A DNA stretch of 64,000 nt from JALJPB01 sp034111045 (GCA_034111045.1 JAWUYA010000001.1:34196-98195), one strand, 5' to 3'; positions 1-9,814 are shown, counted from the first letter of the stretch. The notes: generated by a model from the letters alone, not told the origin. Made by a program: numbers and translations.

Positions 1-48
1 TTATGCTTGATAATAATCATCTTATAAAATCCTTGATAGGAAATCAAA

Positions 49-297
49 ATGATAAAAAGGCTGCTAGTTTTATCTTTATTATTCACTCATTCGTTATCCG
101 CAACTGAAATTAATCATGCTATAGGCTTTGGTTTACAATATGCTGGGGTTGCAGGGTATCAAATATCGACCAAGAATGACGCTCATCGTTTTCGCGGCGG
201 GCTAGGCTATTTGGGTATGGTTCAGTGTCGGCTATGTATTTTAGTTAGCCACTTTTTTAATAGCCTTACTATTTTTCTATTCTACAAGGAGAGATAA
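49..297 (+). CDS. Small secreted protein fragment, probably decayed
   Basis: An 82-residue reading frame with a clear signal peptide (MIKRLLVLSLLFTHSLSA, likely cut before TEIN) and a GGAAA ribosome site eight bases before the ATG. Residues 20-55 alternate glycine and aromatic residues (IGFGLQYAGVAGY, GGLGYLG), as in an outer-membrane beta-barrel or a short periplasmic protein. After about residue 56 the composition changes to a Cys/Leu/Phe-rich tail ending in YKER. Another frame continues with GYGSVSAMYF before a stop, which suggests a frameshift near base 220. I do not recognise the family. It could be a truncated gene remnant or an intact tiny secreted protein. Confidence 0.4.
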   Translation: MIKRLLVLSLLFTHSLSATEINHAIGFGLQYAGVAGYQISTKNDAHRFRGGLGYLGMVQCRLCILVSHFFNSLTIFLFYKER

Positions 298-339
298 GCT
301 TTCAACTATAATTTTAAATAATTGCCCTCGTAACTTATG

Positions 340-375
340 TTCGGATTTGTATTCGGATTTATATTCAGTAATAAT
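340..375. repeat. Short 12-bp tandem repeat
   Basis: TTCGGATTTGTA (340-351) is followed directly by TTCGGATTTATA (352-363) and then a weaker third unit beginning TTCAG. It lies in the short spacer between the 82-residue frame and the 3' end of relA. No function can be assigned. Confidence 0.5.
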
Positions 376-427
376 CTTAACGATTGATGCTTTGTCATTG
401 AACCGTTATTCCTCGTGTTTACATTTG

Positions 428-2656
428 TTAAAGCCGCCTAACTTCACCCACATCTTCAAGCTGAAGAAGCTTACCAATGACTTTTGATAATGTATCACTA
501 TTGGGCGTTTCCATAGTGATTGACATCACCATGGTTTGTTTACTTGAGTCTGTATGACTCTCCATACCAACGATACTGACCCTTTCATTAGATATGATGG
601 TCGAAACATCTCTAAGCAGTCCTTGCCGATCCATGGCAATAACTTTTACTTTAACTTGATAGAATGATTGGTTTTTATGATTTTGTAGACCCCATTGCAC
701 TTCAACTTCCCGTTCAGGCTGTTGATTTAGTGCATTAGATAGCTGTTCACAATCAAGACGATGTACTGAAATACCACGTCCTTGGGTAATAAACCCCATA
801 ATGTCATCACCGGGCACTGGATGACAACACTTTGCAATATGGGTCAATAAATTACCAACACCTGAAACGGTAATACCGTTACTGTCAGATGCTGACGTTG
901 GTGTTGAGGTTTGTTTAACTAAACTTTGTGGATCAATTTCCTCAGGCGGTTTAAATTTATCACTTTGTTGTTGTAAAAAATTAGTAACTTGTTGTAAACG
1001 CGCATTGCCAGACCCTATAGCTGCATATAAATCATCAATCGTTTTCACGTTAAAGCGTGAGGTAGTTGAATTAAGATCTACTTTATCTAATTTTATTTTA
1101 CTTAGTTCGTTCTCTAGTAGTTGTTTACCTTGGGTAATATGTTTGTCTCGGTCGAGCAATTTAAAAAAGTGCTGAACTTTTGCTCTGGCTCTTGATGTAT
1201 GTAAATAATTTAGGCTCGGGTTTAGCCAGTCTCTGCTAGGGTTTGGCGTTTTAGCGGTTAATACTTCCACTTGATCGCCAGTTTCTAGTGGATGAGTAAA
1301 AGGGATGATTTTGCCAAAAACTTTGGCGCCAATACAACAATGTCCAACATTAGAGTGAATGTAATAAGCAAAATCTAAAGGCGTTGCGCCCACTGGTAAA
1401 TCGACAACATCGCCATTAGGCGTAAAAACATAAATTCTATCTTCAAATACTTGGCTACGTAACTCGTCAATTAACTCACCGCTATCACTAACATCTTCTT
1501 GCCATTGGAGAATTTTTTTCAGCCAATTAACTTTTTCATCAAATCCAGATTTTTTATCACTGCCTTTAGCACCCGTATTGCCCTCTTTATAACGCCAATG
1601 TGCAGCAACCCCCATTTCAGCATCATCATGCATTTTTTTTGTACGTATTTGAATTTCTAGCGTTTTTCCTTCAGGACCCATGACAACCGTGTGGATTGAT
1701 TGATAGCCATTAGGTTTAGGTGTCGCTATGTAATCATCAAATTCATTATGCAAGTGCTGCCAACGAGTATGAACTATGCCTAAAGCGCCATAACAATCTT
1801 GTAATTCATCAACAATAATTCGCACAGCTCTAACATCAAACAGTTGGTCAAAATCGAGCGACTTTTGCTGCATTTTTATCCAAATACTATAAATATGTTT
1901 TGGCCGGCCATAAACGGTTCCGCTAATATTTAACGCCTTGAGTTGAACAGATAAATTATCAACAAAATCAAGCATATAACGCTCACGATCTAAACGTGTC
2001 TCATCAAGCTGTTTAGCTATTTTTTTATAAACATGAGGATGAAGGTAACGAAATGAAATGTCTTCAAGTTCCCATTTTAACTGTCCAATTCCTAAACGAT
2101 TTGCTAATGGAGCGTATATATTTGCACTCTCTTTAGCGAGTAAAACACGTGTTTCTTCATCACTAGCTTTAACTAAGCGGAGATTGCAAAGACGTTCAGC
2201 TAATTTAATCACGACAGCTCGTACATCTTCTACCATTGCTAATAGCATTTTACGTATGTTATCTACTTGATTGGTAGAAATAGTATTAGCTAAATTTTTA
2301 GTTGAAGGATTAAGCTGTAAAGCTTTAATTGCTTCCATTTTTTCAACACCTTGACAAAGCAACATGATTTTTTTATCAAAATGCGTTTCAATGTAAACCA
2401 TATCTAAGCATTGATATTGAAGCAGTGGTGTTAAAAATGCCGCGCATAATGAATCACGATCAAGGTTTAATGGAGCAAGAATTTCTACCATTTCTAATGA
2501 TTTAGCTTCACATTCAAGTTTATCTTCAAAAAAATGACTGACTTTCTCCCACAAAGATTCTAAAGACTGACACTTGCTCTCAGATATATCTAAAGAAGCT
2601 AACCATTGTTCAAAGCTAGTAACTGACATTTGATGTGATTTACGTACCGAAACCAT
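428..2656 (-). CDS. relA: GTP pyrophosphokinase RelA, (p)ppGpp synthetase
   Basis: Makes (p)ppGpp from ATP and GTP/GDP on stalled ribosomes in amino-acid starvation. The 742 residues match the usual RelA length (about 744). The N-terminal hydrolase domain (about 1-200) lacks the HDxxED motif, reading FLTPLLQYQ instead, so it should be synthetase-only and not SpoT. The synthetase domain (about 245-360) has GRPKHIYSIW, FDVRAVRI and FDDYIATPKPNGYQSIHT. A TGS domain follows (about 405-470), then a CC-containing zinc-finger-like region (IAKCCHPVPGDD) and a C-terminal ACT domain. The gene starts 19 bases after rlmD on the same strand, as in E. coli (rlmD-relA divergent from barA), so the two are probably cotranscribed. 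Confidence 0.96.
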   Translation of the reverse strand: MVSVRKSHQMSVTSFEQWLASLDISESKCQSLESLWEKVSHFFEDKLECEAKSLEMVEILAPLNLDRDSLCAAFLTPLLQYQCLDMVYIETHFDKKIMLLCQGVEKMEAIKALQLNPSTKNLANTISTNQVDNIRKMLLAMVEDVRAVVIKLAERLCNLRLVKASDEETRVLLAKESANIYAPLANRLGIGQLKWELEDISFRYLHPHVYKKIAKQLDETRLDRERYMLDFVDNLSVQLKALNISGTVYGRPKHIYSIWIKMQQKSLDFDQLFDVRAVRIIVDELQDCYGALGIVHTRWQHLHNEFDDYIATPKPNGYQSIHTVVMGPEGKTLEIQIRTKKMHDDAEMGVAAHWRYKEGNTGAKGSDKKSGFDEKVNWLKKILQWQEDVSDSGELIDELRSQVFEDRIYVFTPNGDVVDLPVGATPLDFAYYIHSNVGHCCIGAKVFGKIIPFTHPLETGDQVEVLTAKTPNPSRDWLNPSLNYLHTSRARAKVQHFFKLLDRDKHITQGKQLLENELSKIKLDKVDLNSTTSRFNVKTIDDLYAAIGSGNARLQQVTNFLQQQSDKFKPPEEIDPQSLVKQTSTPTSASDSNGITVSGVGNLLTHIAKCCHPVPGDDIMGFITQGRGISVHRLDCEQLSNALNQQPEREVEVQWGLQNHKNQSFYQVKVKVIAMDRQGLLRDVSTIISNERVSIVGMESHTDSSKQTMVMSITMETPNSDTLSKVIGKLLQLEDVGEVRRL

Positions 2657-2675
2657 CTTTTATCCCTTAGGTTAT

Positions 2676-3989
2676 TTAACGCGAAAACAATACCATAGTT
2701 TCAACATGCTTTGTTTGAGAAAACATATCAATCAAGCCTATTTTTTCTATTTTGTATCCGTGTTTAGTTAAACATTGAGCATCTCTTGCAAGCGAAGTGG
2801 GATCGCAACTCACGTATAATATAGTGGGTATTGAGAGTGTGACTAATTGCTCTACTGCTTCTAATGCACCGGCTCTAGCAGGGTCTAATAATACTTTATC
2901 AAAATTAATGCTTGCCCAGTTTTTTGATAACCAATTAGCATTTAAATCTGCTTGATAAAACTGGCAATTAGTTATTTGATTGTTATTAGCATTTATTGTT
3001 GCGCGATCAACCATGGTTTGAATTCCCTCAATACCAACCACCTGCTTAACTTGTTGAGCTAAAGACAAACTAAAATTACCAAGGCCACAAAATAAATCAA
3101 GTACCACATCAGTTTCAGTCAAGGATAACCACGCTAGTGACTGCTGTACCATTTCAAGATTGATCTGATGATTAATTTGAATAAAGTCTTGAGGCGCAAA
3201 AGTCAGTTCCAGCTTGTTTAATAAAGTATAGGTCAATGGTTTTATATCTGTTAATGGCATGACCTTTTCACCATCATCAATAAAGAGCTGCCAGTGATTT
3301 ATTTCTGCAGCACTTATCCAATGAAAAATGTCCGCTTTATTTAGTTTTTTAAGCTGCCTAATGACAATAGTTATTTGATTCGTTACAGTGACTTCAATAT
3401 GCCCCACGGATCGACTAATAGACAACTCACTAATGACCTTTTTTAATGGGGTAAATATTGACGATATTTGTTCATCTAAAACAGGGCAATTTTTAATGGC
3501 GGTTAATTGATTAGTCGCTTTTTGCCTGAAACCTAAAGTGACTTGCCCTTGTTTGTCATATTGCACTCCAATTCTAGCTTTACGTCGATAATGCCAAGGC
3601 TCACTAACCATAGAATTTTGCCAAGGTAAGTTTTGAATATCATTACGTTCAAAGAGATCCGACACTTTATTTTGCTTAAAAACTAAATGCTCAGAAAAAC
3701 TTAAATGCTGTAAATCACATCCACCGCACAAACGATAATGTCTACATTCAGGTTCAACTCTATTTTCACTCGCCTCAATTATTTCAATCACTTTGGCTCG
3801 TGAATATTTATTCTTTTGTTCAATAATTTTAATTGTTACCGACTCATTAGGTAATGTTTGGTCAATAAATACTGGTTTATTCTTCAAACGACTAACACCA
3901 CACCCATTAAGGTCTAGTCGCTCTATTTTAACATTGACAACTTGACCTAAGCTTTGCTTTTTTTTATTTGCTTGAAAAATATTCGCCAT
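2676..3989 (-). CDS. rlmD: 23S rRNA (uracil-1939-C5)-methyltransferase RlmD
   Basis: Uses S-adenosylmethionine to methylate U1939 of 23S rRNA. From the ATG at 3989 it is 437 residues; the open frame extends five codons upstream to a TTG, but the ATG gives the family's usual N-terminus. An N-terminal TRAM domain (about 10-70) precedes the iron-sulfur cysteines C82, C88 and C91 (CRHYRLCGGC), with C168 as the probable fourth ligand. The SAM-binding motif VVLDLFCGLGNFSLSLA and the catalytic-cysteine motif YVSCDPTSLARD follow. It is first in a probable rlmD-relA unit and is divergent from barA. Confidence 0.95.
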   Translation of the reverse strand: MANIFQANKKKQSLGQVVNVKIERLDLNGCGVSRLKNKPVFIDQTLPNESVTIKIIEQKNKYSRAKVIEIIEASENRVEPECRHYRLCGGCDLQHLSFSEHLVFKQNKVSDLFERNDIQNLPWQNSMVSEPWHYRRKARIGVQYDKQGQVTLGFRQKATNQLTAIKNCPVLDEQISSIFTPLKKVISELSISRSVGHIEVTVTNQITIVIRQLKKLNKADIFHWISAAEINHWQLFIDDGEKVMPLTDIKPLTYTLLNKLELTFAPQDFIQINHQINLEMVQQSLAWLSLTETDVVLDLFCGLGNFSLSLAQQVKQVVGIEGIQTMVDRATINANNNQITNCQFYQADLNANWLSKNWASINFDKVLLDPARAGALEAVEQLVTLSIPTILYVSCDPTSLARDAQCLTKHGYKIEKIGLIDMFSQTKHVETMVLFSR

Positions 3990-4148
3990 CTTTATGATTA
4001 CCAATGATTATATGGATAGTTTTGTGGGGGTGTGACATTATATAATCTACTTACGTTGGCTATATAAATCATTAATGATAATTTTAACCTGATTCAAATG
4101 GCTAGCAAACATATTTAAACTTATTTTCCAACTAAAGCTCAGTAATGA

Positions 4149-6968
4149 ATGAATAAAATAAGCCTAAAGGATTGGGTCATATTACTGACCATAGTTCCGA
4201 CTACTTTAATCAGTTTAACAATAGCAGGTTACTTTTCTTATAGCCGTTATTTGGAGCTAAATGAGTTTTTAACAATACGTTCTCAAAGTATTATTGAGCC
4301 AATAGCCATAGCTGGTGCAGAATCGCTAATAAAGAAAGACAGAAAAAAATTAAGACAACTTATTGGTTTTTCTCATAAAAAACATATAGACATTGTCAAA
4401 AGTATTACTATTTTCACTACTGATAACCAAGCATTAGTCACCAGTGCCTACAATAGTGATAGTGATGTTCTGCGTTTAAAAGTAGGACAAAATATTCCTC
4501 TGCACACATCCACAGAATCTTTAGATCAATATTTTATTTTTAGAACGCCTATCATTAATGAATATCAGCCCAATAAGATAACCTCACCTGATAGTTATGC
4601 CCTTGAGAACAACCAAATAATAGTTGGTTATGTCGCAATGCAAATCGATAGAAATAAAATAAAATATAGTCAACACAGGCAGATGATTGTCGCCTTTTCT
4701 ATTGTTGTGCTCAGCGCTTTAATTAGCGCTTTTTTTGCAATAAGACTAATAAAAAACGTTACCCGACCTATAAGCACTATGGTGCAAGCTATAGATCGTA
4801 TTAGAGAGGGTAAGTTAGGAAGTCGTGTGAGTGGCCAATTAATTGGCGAACTAAATTTTTTAAAAAATGGTATTAACGCCATGGCTCAATCGCTTGGTGA
4901 TTACCATGATGAAATGCAGCGAAGTATCGATCAAACGACCATTGATTTAAGAAAGAGTTTAGAGCAATTTGAAATTCAAAACGTTGAGCTTGATATTTCA
5001 AAGCGTAAAGCTCAGGATGCTAACCGAGTAAAATCAGATTTTTTAGCGAATATGAGCCATGAATTGAGAACACCATTAAATGGTGTTATCGGTTTCACAC
5101 GGCAAGTATTAAAAACCCCATTAAGTGAAACACAGCGCGATTATTTACAGACCATCGAGCGCTCAGCGAATAATTTACTCACAATTATCAATGATATTTT
5201 AGATTTCTCTAAACTTGATGCTGGTAAAATGTTCATTGAGAGCATACCTTTCAACCTTCGTGAATCGATAGAAGAAACATTAAATTTACTGGCACCTATC
5301 GCGCAAAAACGAAATATAGAATTATCGCTTCGTATTGTTCCACAGGTTCCTGATTCATTAATTGGCGATGCCATGCGCATTAAACAAGTACTTATTAATT
5401 TAGCCAATAATGCAATAAAATTCACTGAGAAAGGTTCTGTAACGATTGATATTGAAGGGAGAAATATTGGTCAGAATATAGCTTTGTTTAAAATTATGGT
5501 CACTGATACTGGTATAGGTATGAACGTGTTACAGCAAAAAACTATTTTTGAAGCCTTTGGACAAGCCGATAAGAGTGTTACTCGTTTATATGGTGGTACA
5601 GGTTTAGGTTTAGTCATATCTCAGCGCTTGGCGAATGAAATGCAAGGTGAAATTGGCTTTGACTCTAAAGAGGGTAAAGGTTCTACTTTTTGGTTCAACT
5701 TTCAGTGTAAAATAAATCCTATTCCAATTGAAACACCATTAGACACAAAAACACTGGTAGGAAAAAGCATCCTTTATTACGAGCCTTTAATTCATTCTCG
5801 TATTGCAACAAGCGAAATAATGGATGGCTGGAAAATGCGAGTAATTCCTGTTTATAGTTTAAAAAAACTCAGTAATGTACTAATTCAGAATAAAAAAATT
5901 GACTTCGCTTTAATAGGTCATTCTGTCAAACCAACTAAAATCAATGAGTTAAAAGAATTAATAAGCTCAATCAAACCTCATATTCCGTCAATTCACCTAG
6001 CTATAAATTCAAACTCCCCTAACCTACAAGAAGCATTATTAGCTAGTGGTGCGCTAAGTTGCTTGAGCAAACCGATAACCCCCTCAAGGCTTAGCAGGGT
6101 GTTATTACCCCAGCCAAACCTGATAGCGCAATATACTGATCAAAAACCGTATTCTATAGTACCCATTAAAGTATTAGCTGTTGATGATAACGAAGCAAAT
6201 TTAAAACTGATTAAAGAGCTCTTACTCGAACAAGTAGTAGAGGTCACCACCGCATGTAATGGCAAAGAAGCCGTTGAATATTGTAAACATGAAATTTTCG
6301 CTTTGGTTTTTATGGACATTCAAATGCCGATAATGGATGGTGTAACCGCATTAAAAACTATTAAGGCTAATACAGGTAATGATAAAACGCCTATAGTCGC
6401 TGTTACAGCCCATGCATTAAGCGGTGAAAAGGAAAAATTATTACAGGAAGGATTTAGTGGTTACATAACTAAACCAATTGATCAAACTATGTTGCGACAT
6501 AATATTTATGAATATTGTGATTTAAATTTATTTATTCCGAGCATCCCCCCGGCTAACAATAATCAAACAATAGACAATAAAGAGTTGCCGATTAATGGTT
6601 CCGCAACAATTAACACGCTACCGAATATTATCATAGATTGGTCTTTAGCATTAAAACGAACGGGCAATAGAATCGATTTAGCAAAATACATGCTTGAAGG
6701 GTTAATCAACAGCTTACCAGAAACAAAGCAATATATTTCTGACGCATTAACTAGCCAAAATATTGAACTAATAGAAACACTCATTCACAAACTTAATGGT
6801 GCCTGTTGTTATACTGGAGTTCCTAGCCTAGGGAATATAACACACTATATTGAAACTCAATTAAAACTAAATTGCTCTTTGGATGATCTTGAACCTGAAT
6901 TTTTTGAACTTTTTGAACACTTAGATAATGTTTTAGCACAAGGACCAAAAAGTTTAGAAAAGGTTTAA
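4149..6968 (+). CDS. barA: Hybrid sensor histidine kinase BarA
   Basis: Tripartite sensor kinase of the BarA/UvrY (GacS/GacA) system, which controls csr small RNAs and so CsrA activity; csrA is also in this window. 939 residues: transmembrane helix about 10-32, periplasmic part to about 178, second helix about 179-200, HAMP about 200-255, HisKA with phospho-acceptor H304 in SHELRTPLNG, HATPase with TDTGIGM and GGTGLGLVIS, a divergent receiver-like stretch, a receiver with acceptor D723 in MDIQMPIMDG, and an Hpt domain with H880 (HKLNGACC). The location next to rlmD-relA is the conserved barA position. No response-regulator gene is adjacent, as is usual for BarA. Confidence 0.93.
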   Translation: MNKISLKDWVILLTIVPTTLISLTIAGYFSYSRYLELNEFLTIRSQSIIEPIAIAGAESLIKKDRKKLRQLIGFSHKKHIDIVKSITIFTTDNQALVTSAYNSDSDVLRLKVGQNIPLHTSTESLDQYFIFRTPIINEYQPNKITSPDSYALENNQIIVGYVAMQIDRNKIKYSQHRQMIVAFSIVVLSALISAFFAIRLIKNVTRPISTMVQAIDRIREGKLGSRVSGQLIGELNFLKNGINAMAQSLGDYHDEMQRSIDQTTIDLRKSLEQFEIQNVELDISKRKAQDANRVKSDFLANMSHELRTPLNGVIGFTRQVLKTPLSETQRDYLQTIERSANNLLTIINDILDFSKLDAGKMFIESIPFNLRESIEETLNLLAPIAQKRNIELSLRIVPQVPDSLIGDAMRIKQVLINLANNAIKFTEKGSVTIDIEGRNIGQNIALFKIMVTDTGIGMNVLQQKTIFEAFGQADKSVTRLYGGTGLGLVISQRLANEMQGEIGFDSKEGKGSTFWFNFQCKINPIPIETPLDTKTLVGKSILYYEPLIHSRIATSEIMDGWKMRVIPVYSLKKLSNVLIQNKKIDFALIGHSVKPTKINELKELISSIKPHIPSIHLAINSNSPNLQEALLASGALSCLSKPITPSRLSRVLLPQPNLIAQYTDQKPYSIVPIKVLAVDDNEANLKLIKELLLEQVVEVTTACNGKEAVEYCKHEIFALVFMDIQMPIMDGVTALKTIKANTGNDKTPIVAVTAHALSGEKEKLLQEGFSGYITKPIDQTMLRHNIYEYCDLNLFIPSIPPANNNQTIDNKELPINGSATINTLPNIIIDWSLALKRTGNRIDLAKYMLEGLINSLPETKQYISDALTSQNIELIETLIHKLNGACCYTGVPSLGNITHYIETQLKLNCSLDDLEPEFFELFEHLDNVLAQGPKSLEKV

Positions 6969-7002
6969 GTTAGACAATCTATAAAAGACATAAGGATAAT
7001 AA

Positions 7003-7260
7003 TTATCGAATAGTGATAGTTGGCGAGATATTAATTTCACCATCTTCGTTAACAACAGCAACAATATCATGGCAAGTCAATACAGCTAAATTGCAATCCT
7101 TTTCTTTACGGATAAATTTCAGCTCGTAACCAAACTTGCCGAGACTACTTGCAGAAAATTTTTGTGCCAGAGAAAGTCTTCTCCACCATACAGATTGCTC
7201 AGGAGGCTCAGATCTTTTCTCTGCTTGCTCATGATCATCATAACGCTCATTGGGAGACAT
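7003..7260 (-). CDS. Small hypothetical protein in the usual acpS position
   Basis: 85 residues with a charged N-terminus (MSPNERYDDHEQAEKRSEPPEQ), a central WWRRLSLAQKFSASSLGKFGYELKFIR segment resembling an amphipathic helix, and a C-terminal half with the feel of a small beta domain (LAVLTCHDIVAVVNEDGEINISP). No signal peptide or transmembrane helix is visible. It lies between the convergent barA 3' end and pdxJ, downstream of pdxJ on the same strand with a 115-bp gap. In E. coli this place is held by acpS, but nothing here resembles holo-ACP synthase. I do not recognise the family; it looks like a real gene from its start, composition and context. Confidence 0.6.
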   Translation of the reverse strand: MSPNERYDDHEQAEKRSEPPEQSVWWRRLSLAQKFSASSLGKFGYELKFIRKEKDCNLAVLTCHDIVAVVNEDGEINISPTITIR

Positions 7261-7375
7261 TGCTCAGTCCCATAGTTTTTTATACAAACACATTTATTGT
7301 AACTATAGCCTAAAAGAGACTAAAAATAAAAATGTGACTATTTAAAATAAATGAAAAGGCCTTATCGGTATTATT

Positions 7376-8110
7376 TTATAAACTTCTAGCGTCAAGCATT
7401 AAATGCTTCATATCTCTTATCGCTTTGTCTAAACCGTCAATCGCTGCTCTTGCAATAATAGCGTGGCCAATATTCAATTCAATAATTTCGTTAATGGCAG
7501 CAATAGGTTTAACATTGAAGTAATGTAAACCATGGCCAGCATTAACTTTAAGTCCAAGAGAATTTGCATATTTGATCCCCTCAATTAGTCGGTTCAATTC
7601 AGCTCGTTGCGTCTCTTCATCTGGAGCATCCGCATATTTACCGGTATGAATCTCAATATAAGTTGCTCTACTCGCTAAAGCAGCTTCAATTTGTTTATTA
7701 TCCGCATCAATGAATAAACTGGTTTGCGTACCAATTTCAGCCAGTTGAGCTACTGCACTTGTTATTTTATCGAGTTGACCAACAACATCTAAACCGCCCT
7801 CAGTGGTTAACTCTTCGCGTTTTTCTGGTACTAAACAGCAGAAGGCTGGTTTAACATCACAGGCTATTGCTAACATTTCATCGGTAACAGCCATTTCTAA
7901 ATTCATTCTAGTCTGAAGTGTTTCTTTCAATACATAAATATCACGGTCTTGAATATGTCGTCTATCTTCACGCAAATGTACGGTAATACCATCAGCGCCA
8001 GCGTGTTCAGCAACTGATGCCGCATAAACAGGATCCGGGTAGTTTGTGCCACGTGCTTGGCGTAGCGTAGCAATATGATCTATATTCACGCCTAATAAAA
8101 TATCTTTCAT
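7376..8110 (-). CDS. pdxJ: Pyridoxine 5'-phosphate synthase PdxJ
   Basis: Condenses 3-amino-2-oxopropyl phosphate with 1-deoxyxylulose 5-phosphate to make pyridoxine 5'-phosphate, the last ring-forming step of the DXP-dependent vitamin B6 route. 244 residues, the normal length. The N-terminal GVNIDHIATLRQARGTNYPD and the ITVHLREDRRHIQDRD stretch with catalytic H45 and phosphate-binding residues are intact, and the C-terminal NAGHGLHYFNV loop is present. It follows recO by 36 bases, the conserved era-recO-pdxJ order. PdxH, the next enzyme of the pathway, is encoded at 49719-50375. Confidence 0.96.
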   Translation of the reverse strand: MKDILLGVNIDHIATLRQARGTNYPDPVYAASVAEHAGADGITVHLREDRRHIQDRDIYVLKETLQTRMNLEMAVTDEMLAIACDVKPAFCCLVPEKREELTTEGGLDVVGQLDKITSAVAQLAEIGTQTSLFIDADNKQIEAALASRATYIEIHTGKYADAPDEETQRAELNRLIEGIKYANSLGLKVNAGHGLHYFNVKPIAAINEIIELNIGHAIIARAAIDGLDKAIRDMKHLMLDARSL

Positions 8111-8146
8111 AACTTAGTTCTCAGTTTAGTACTCGGCTCAATTCAA

Positions 8147-8854
8147 TCATTTTAACTCACTTTTAATACTGTTTTTTTTAAAAAGTTTTCTGCTATGCAA
8201 TGGCTTACCCTCAAGCAAATCATTAATAACTTGCCTTATTAAAATTTTATTACAATGTAGTACGTTAATATCATTTAGATTATTCTCTGCAATTGCTTGT
8301 AAATGATATCTATTATATAGCGGCAGGTTATGCTTTTCTTCAACAGTAATAAAGCCTTGTTTCGCGATATAATAGAAGCTTGGCGAATTTTGCTCAAAAA
8401 CAGGTGAAAAATCGATAGCCAAGCCGAGCTCATCAAGCAACTCTAATTCAAATCGTCTTAAAACGGGTTCAATCGGTTGTTGATTAGATAATGCAGACAA
8501 ACTTAACCTATAATGATCAAACAAGCTTGGACAAGCAATTGATTCTCCTAGTAACCTCACTAGTAATTCATTTAAATAAAAACCACTATAGAGATGATCA
8601 CCTTTCAGAATATAGGATTTTTCAGAGACTTCAATACGACTTAAATTTTTTAGACTACTATGCCCTTTTAATACAACATTTAAAGGGCTAAACAGTTGTA
8701 TAAAACCCTTTTTATTTGATTTATTGGTTTTACCAGAGTATACAATTGCCGATACTCTTCCTTCATTCTCAGTGAGAAGCTCAACTATTTGTTGCTTATC
8801 TCGGTAAGGCCGACTGTGCAATACAAAAGCAAGTTGTTCTATCGGTTCCATCAT
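8147..8854 (-). CDS. recO: DNA repair protein RecO
   Basis: Works with RecF and RecR to load RecA on SSB-coated DNA in gap repair. 235 residues with the N-terminal OB-fold (AFVLHSRPYRDKQQIVELLTENEGRVSAIV) and a helical C-terminal domain with SGFYLNELLVRLLG and LLDELGLAIDFSP. As in other enteric-type RecO proteins, the four-cysteine zinc motif of Gram-positive members is not seen. It lies 12 bases downstream of era and 36 upstream of pdxJ, so it is probably part of the rnc-era-recO-pdxJ unit. Two adjacent ATG codons start the frame; either is possible. Confidence 0.92.
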   Translation of the reverse strand: MMEPIEQLAFVLHSRPYRDKQQIVELLTENEGRVSAIVYSGKTNKSNKKGFIQLFSPLNVVLKGHSSLKNLSRIEVSEKSYILKGDHLYSGFYLNELLVRLLGESIACPSLFDHYRLSLSALSNQQPIEPVLRRFELELLDELGLAIDFSPVFEQNSPSFYYIAKQGFITVEEKHNLPLYNRYHLQAIAENNLNDINVLHCNKILIRQVINDLLEGKPLHSRKLFKKNSIKSELK

Positions 8855-8866
8855 AGCTCTTTAAAA

Positions 8867-9814
8867 CTAGCCTGAATACTCGTCGCCATAACCTAAACTA
8901 CGCAATGCTCTTTCATCATCAGCCCAACCAGACTTAACTTTAACCCAGGTCTCTAAAAATACTTTTTGGTCAAACAAAGTTTCCATATCTCTACGAGCTT
9001 CTGCGCCAATAGTTTTTAATCGTTCACCATTTTTACCTATTACCATACGTTTTTGGCTACTGCGCTCAATTAGAATTAACGCATTTATATGTAAAATCCC
9101 TTTTTCATCCACTTTAAACTGTTCAATTTCAACGGTAGTTGAGTAAGGTAACTCATCACCGGTAAAACGTATAAGTTTTTCTCTGATGATCTCTGATGCC
9201 ATGAAACGACTGGAACGATCAGTTATATAATCTTCAGGAAACCAAAAGGGCCCTTCAGGTAAACTTGCAAAACATGCATCATGAATTTTATCAACGTGGT
9301 AACCCTTACTCGCTGAAATTGGAATAATCTCCTGAAAATCATACTTTCCAGCTAATATCTGCAAGTGAGGTAATAAGGCTTCTTTGTCTTGAACATTGTC
9401 AACCTTATTAATGGCTAGGATACAAGGTACATTAGTCTGTCGAATTTTTTTTAATACTAACTCATCATCTTCAGTCCAATGTGTTCCCTCAACCAAAAAC
9501 ACCACCAGACCCACCTCGGCTATAGAGCTACTAGCCGCTCGGTTCATCAAACGGTTAATTGCACGCTTTTCATCTAAGTGCAAGCCAGGAGTATCAACTA
9601 ACACTGCTTGATTATTTCCCTCGGTTAAGATGCCTAAAATACGATGCCTTGTTGTTTGAGGCTTTTTAGAGGTAATACTAATTTTTTGACCTAACAAACA
9701 ATTAAGTAACGTCGATTTACCAACATTGGGCCGGCCAACAAGGGCAATCAGACCGCAGCGTTTATCACTACTTTCCGTATTGAGTTTATCAGGGGTATTT
9801 GAATTATTTGGCAT
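8867..9814 (-). CDS. era: GTPase Era
   Basis: Essential GTPase for 30S subunit maturation and 16S rRNA 3'-end processing. From the ATG at 9814 it is 315 residues; the longer frame opens at a TTG two codons earlier. The G domain has the P-loop GRPNVGKST (about 28-36), VDTPG (G3) and NKVDN (G4); the KH RNA-binding domain includes MVIGKNGERLKTIGAEAR. The first codons overlap the end of rnc by 11 bases, which suggests translational coupling in the conserved rnc-era pair. Confidence 0.96.
   Translation of the reverse strand: MPNNSNTPDKLNTESSDKRCGLIALVGRPNVGKSTLLNCLLGQKISITSKKPQTTRHRILGILTEGNNQAVLVDTPGLHLDEKRAINRLMNRAASSSIAEVGLVVFLVEGTHWTEDDELVLKKIRQTNVPCILAINKVDNVQDKEALLPHLQILAGKYDFQEIIPISASKGYHVDKIHDACFASLPEGPFWFPEDYITDRSSRFMASEIIREKLIRFTGDELPYSTTVEIEQFKVDEKGILHINALILIERSSQKRMVIGKNGERLKTIGAEARRDMETLFDQKVFLETWVKVKSGWADDERALRSLGYGDEYSG

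Noticed and set aside
2058..2270. Plus-strand open frame inside relA
   Set aside because: It lies within a well-supported gene and its protein is a serine/alanine-rich shadow without a start site.
4149..6968. A second periplasmic sensor type instead of BarA
   Set aside because: Gene order next to rlmD-relA and the HAMP-HisKA-receiver-Hpt layout fit BarA well.
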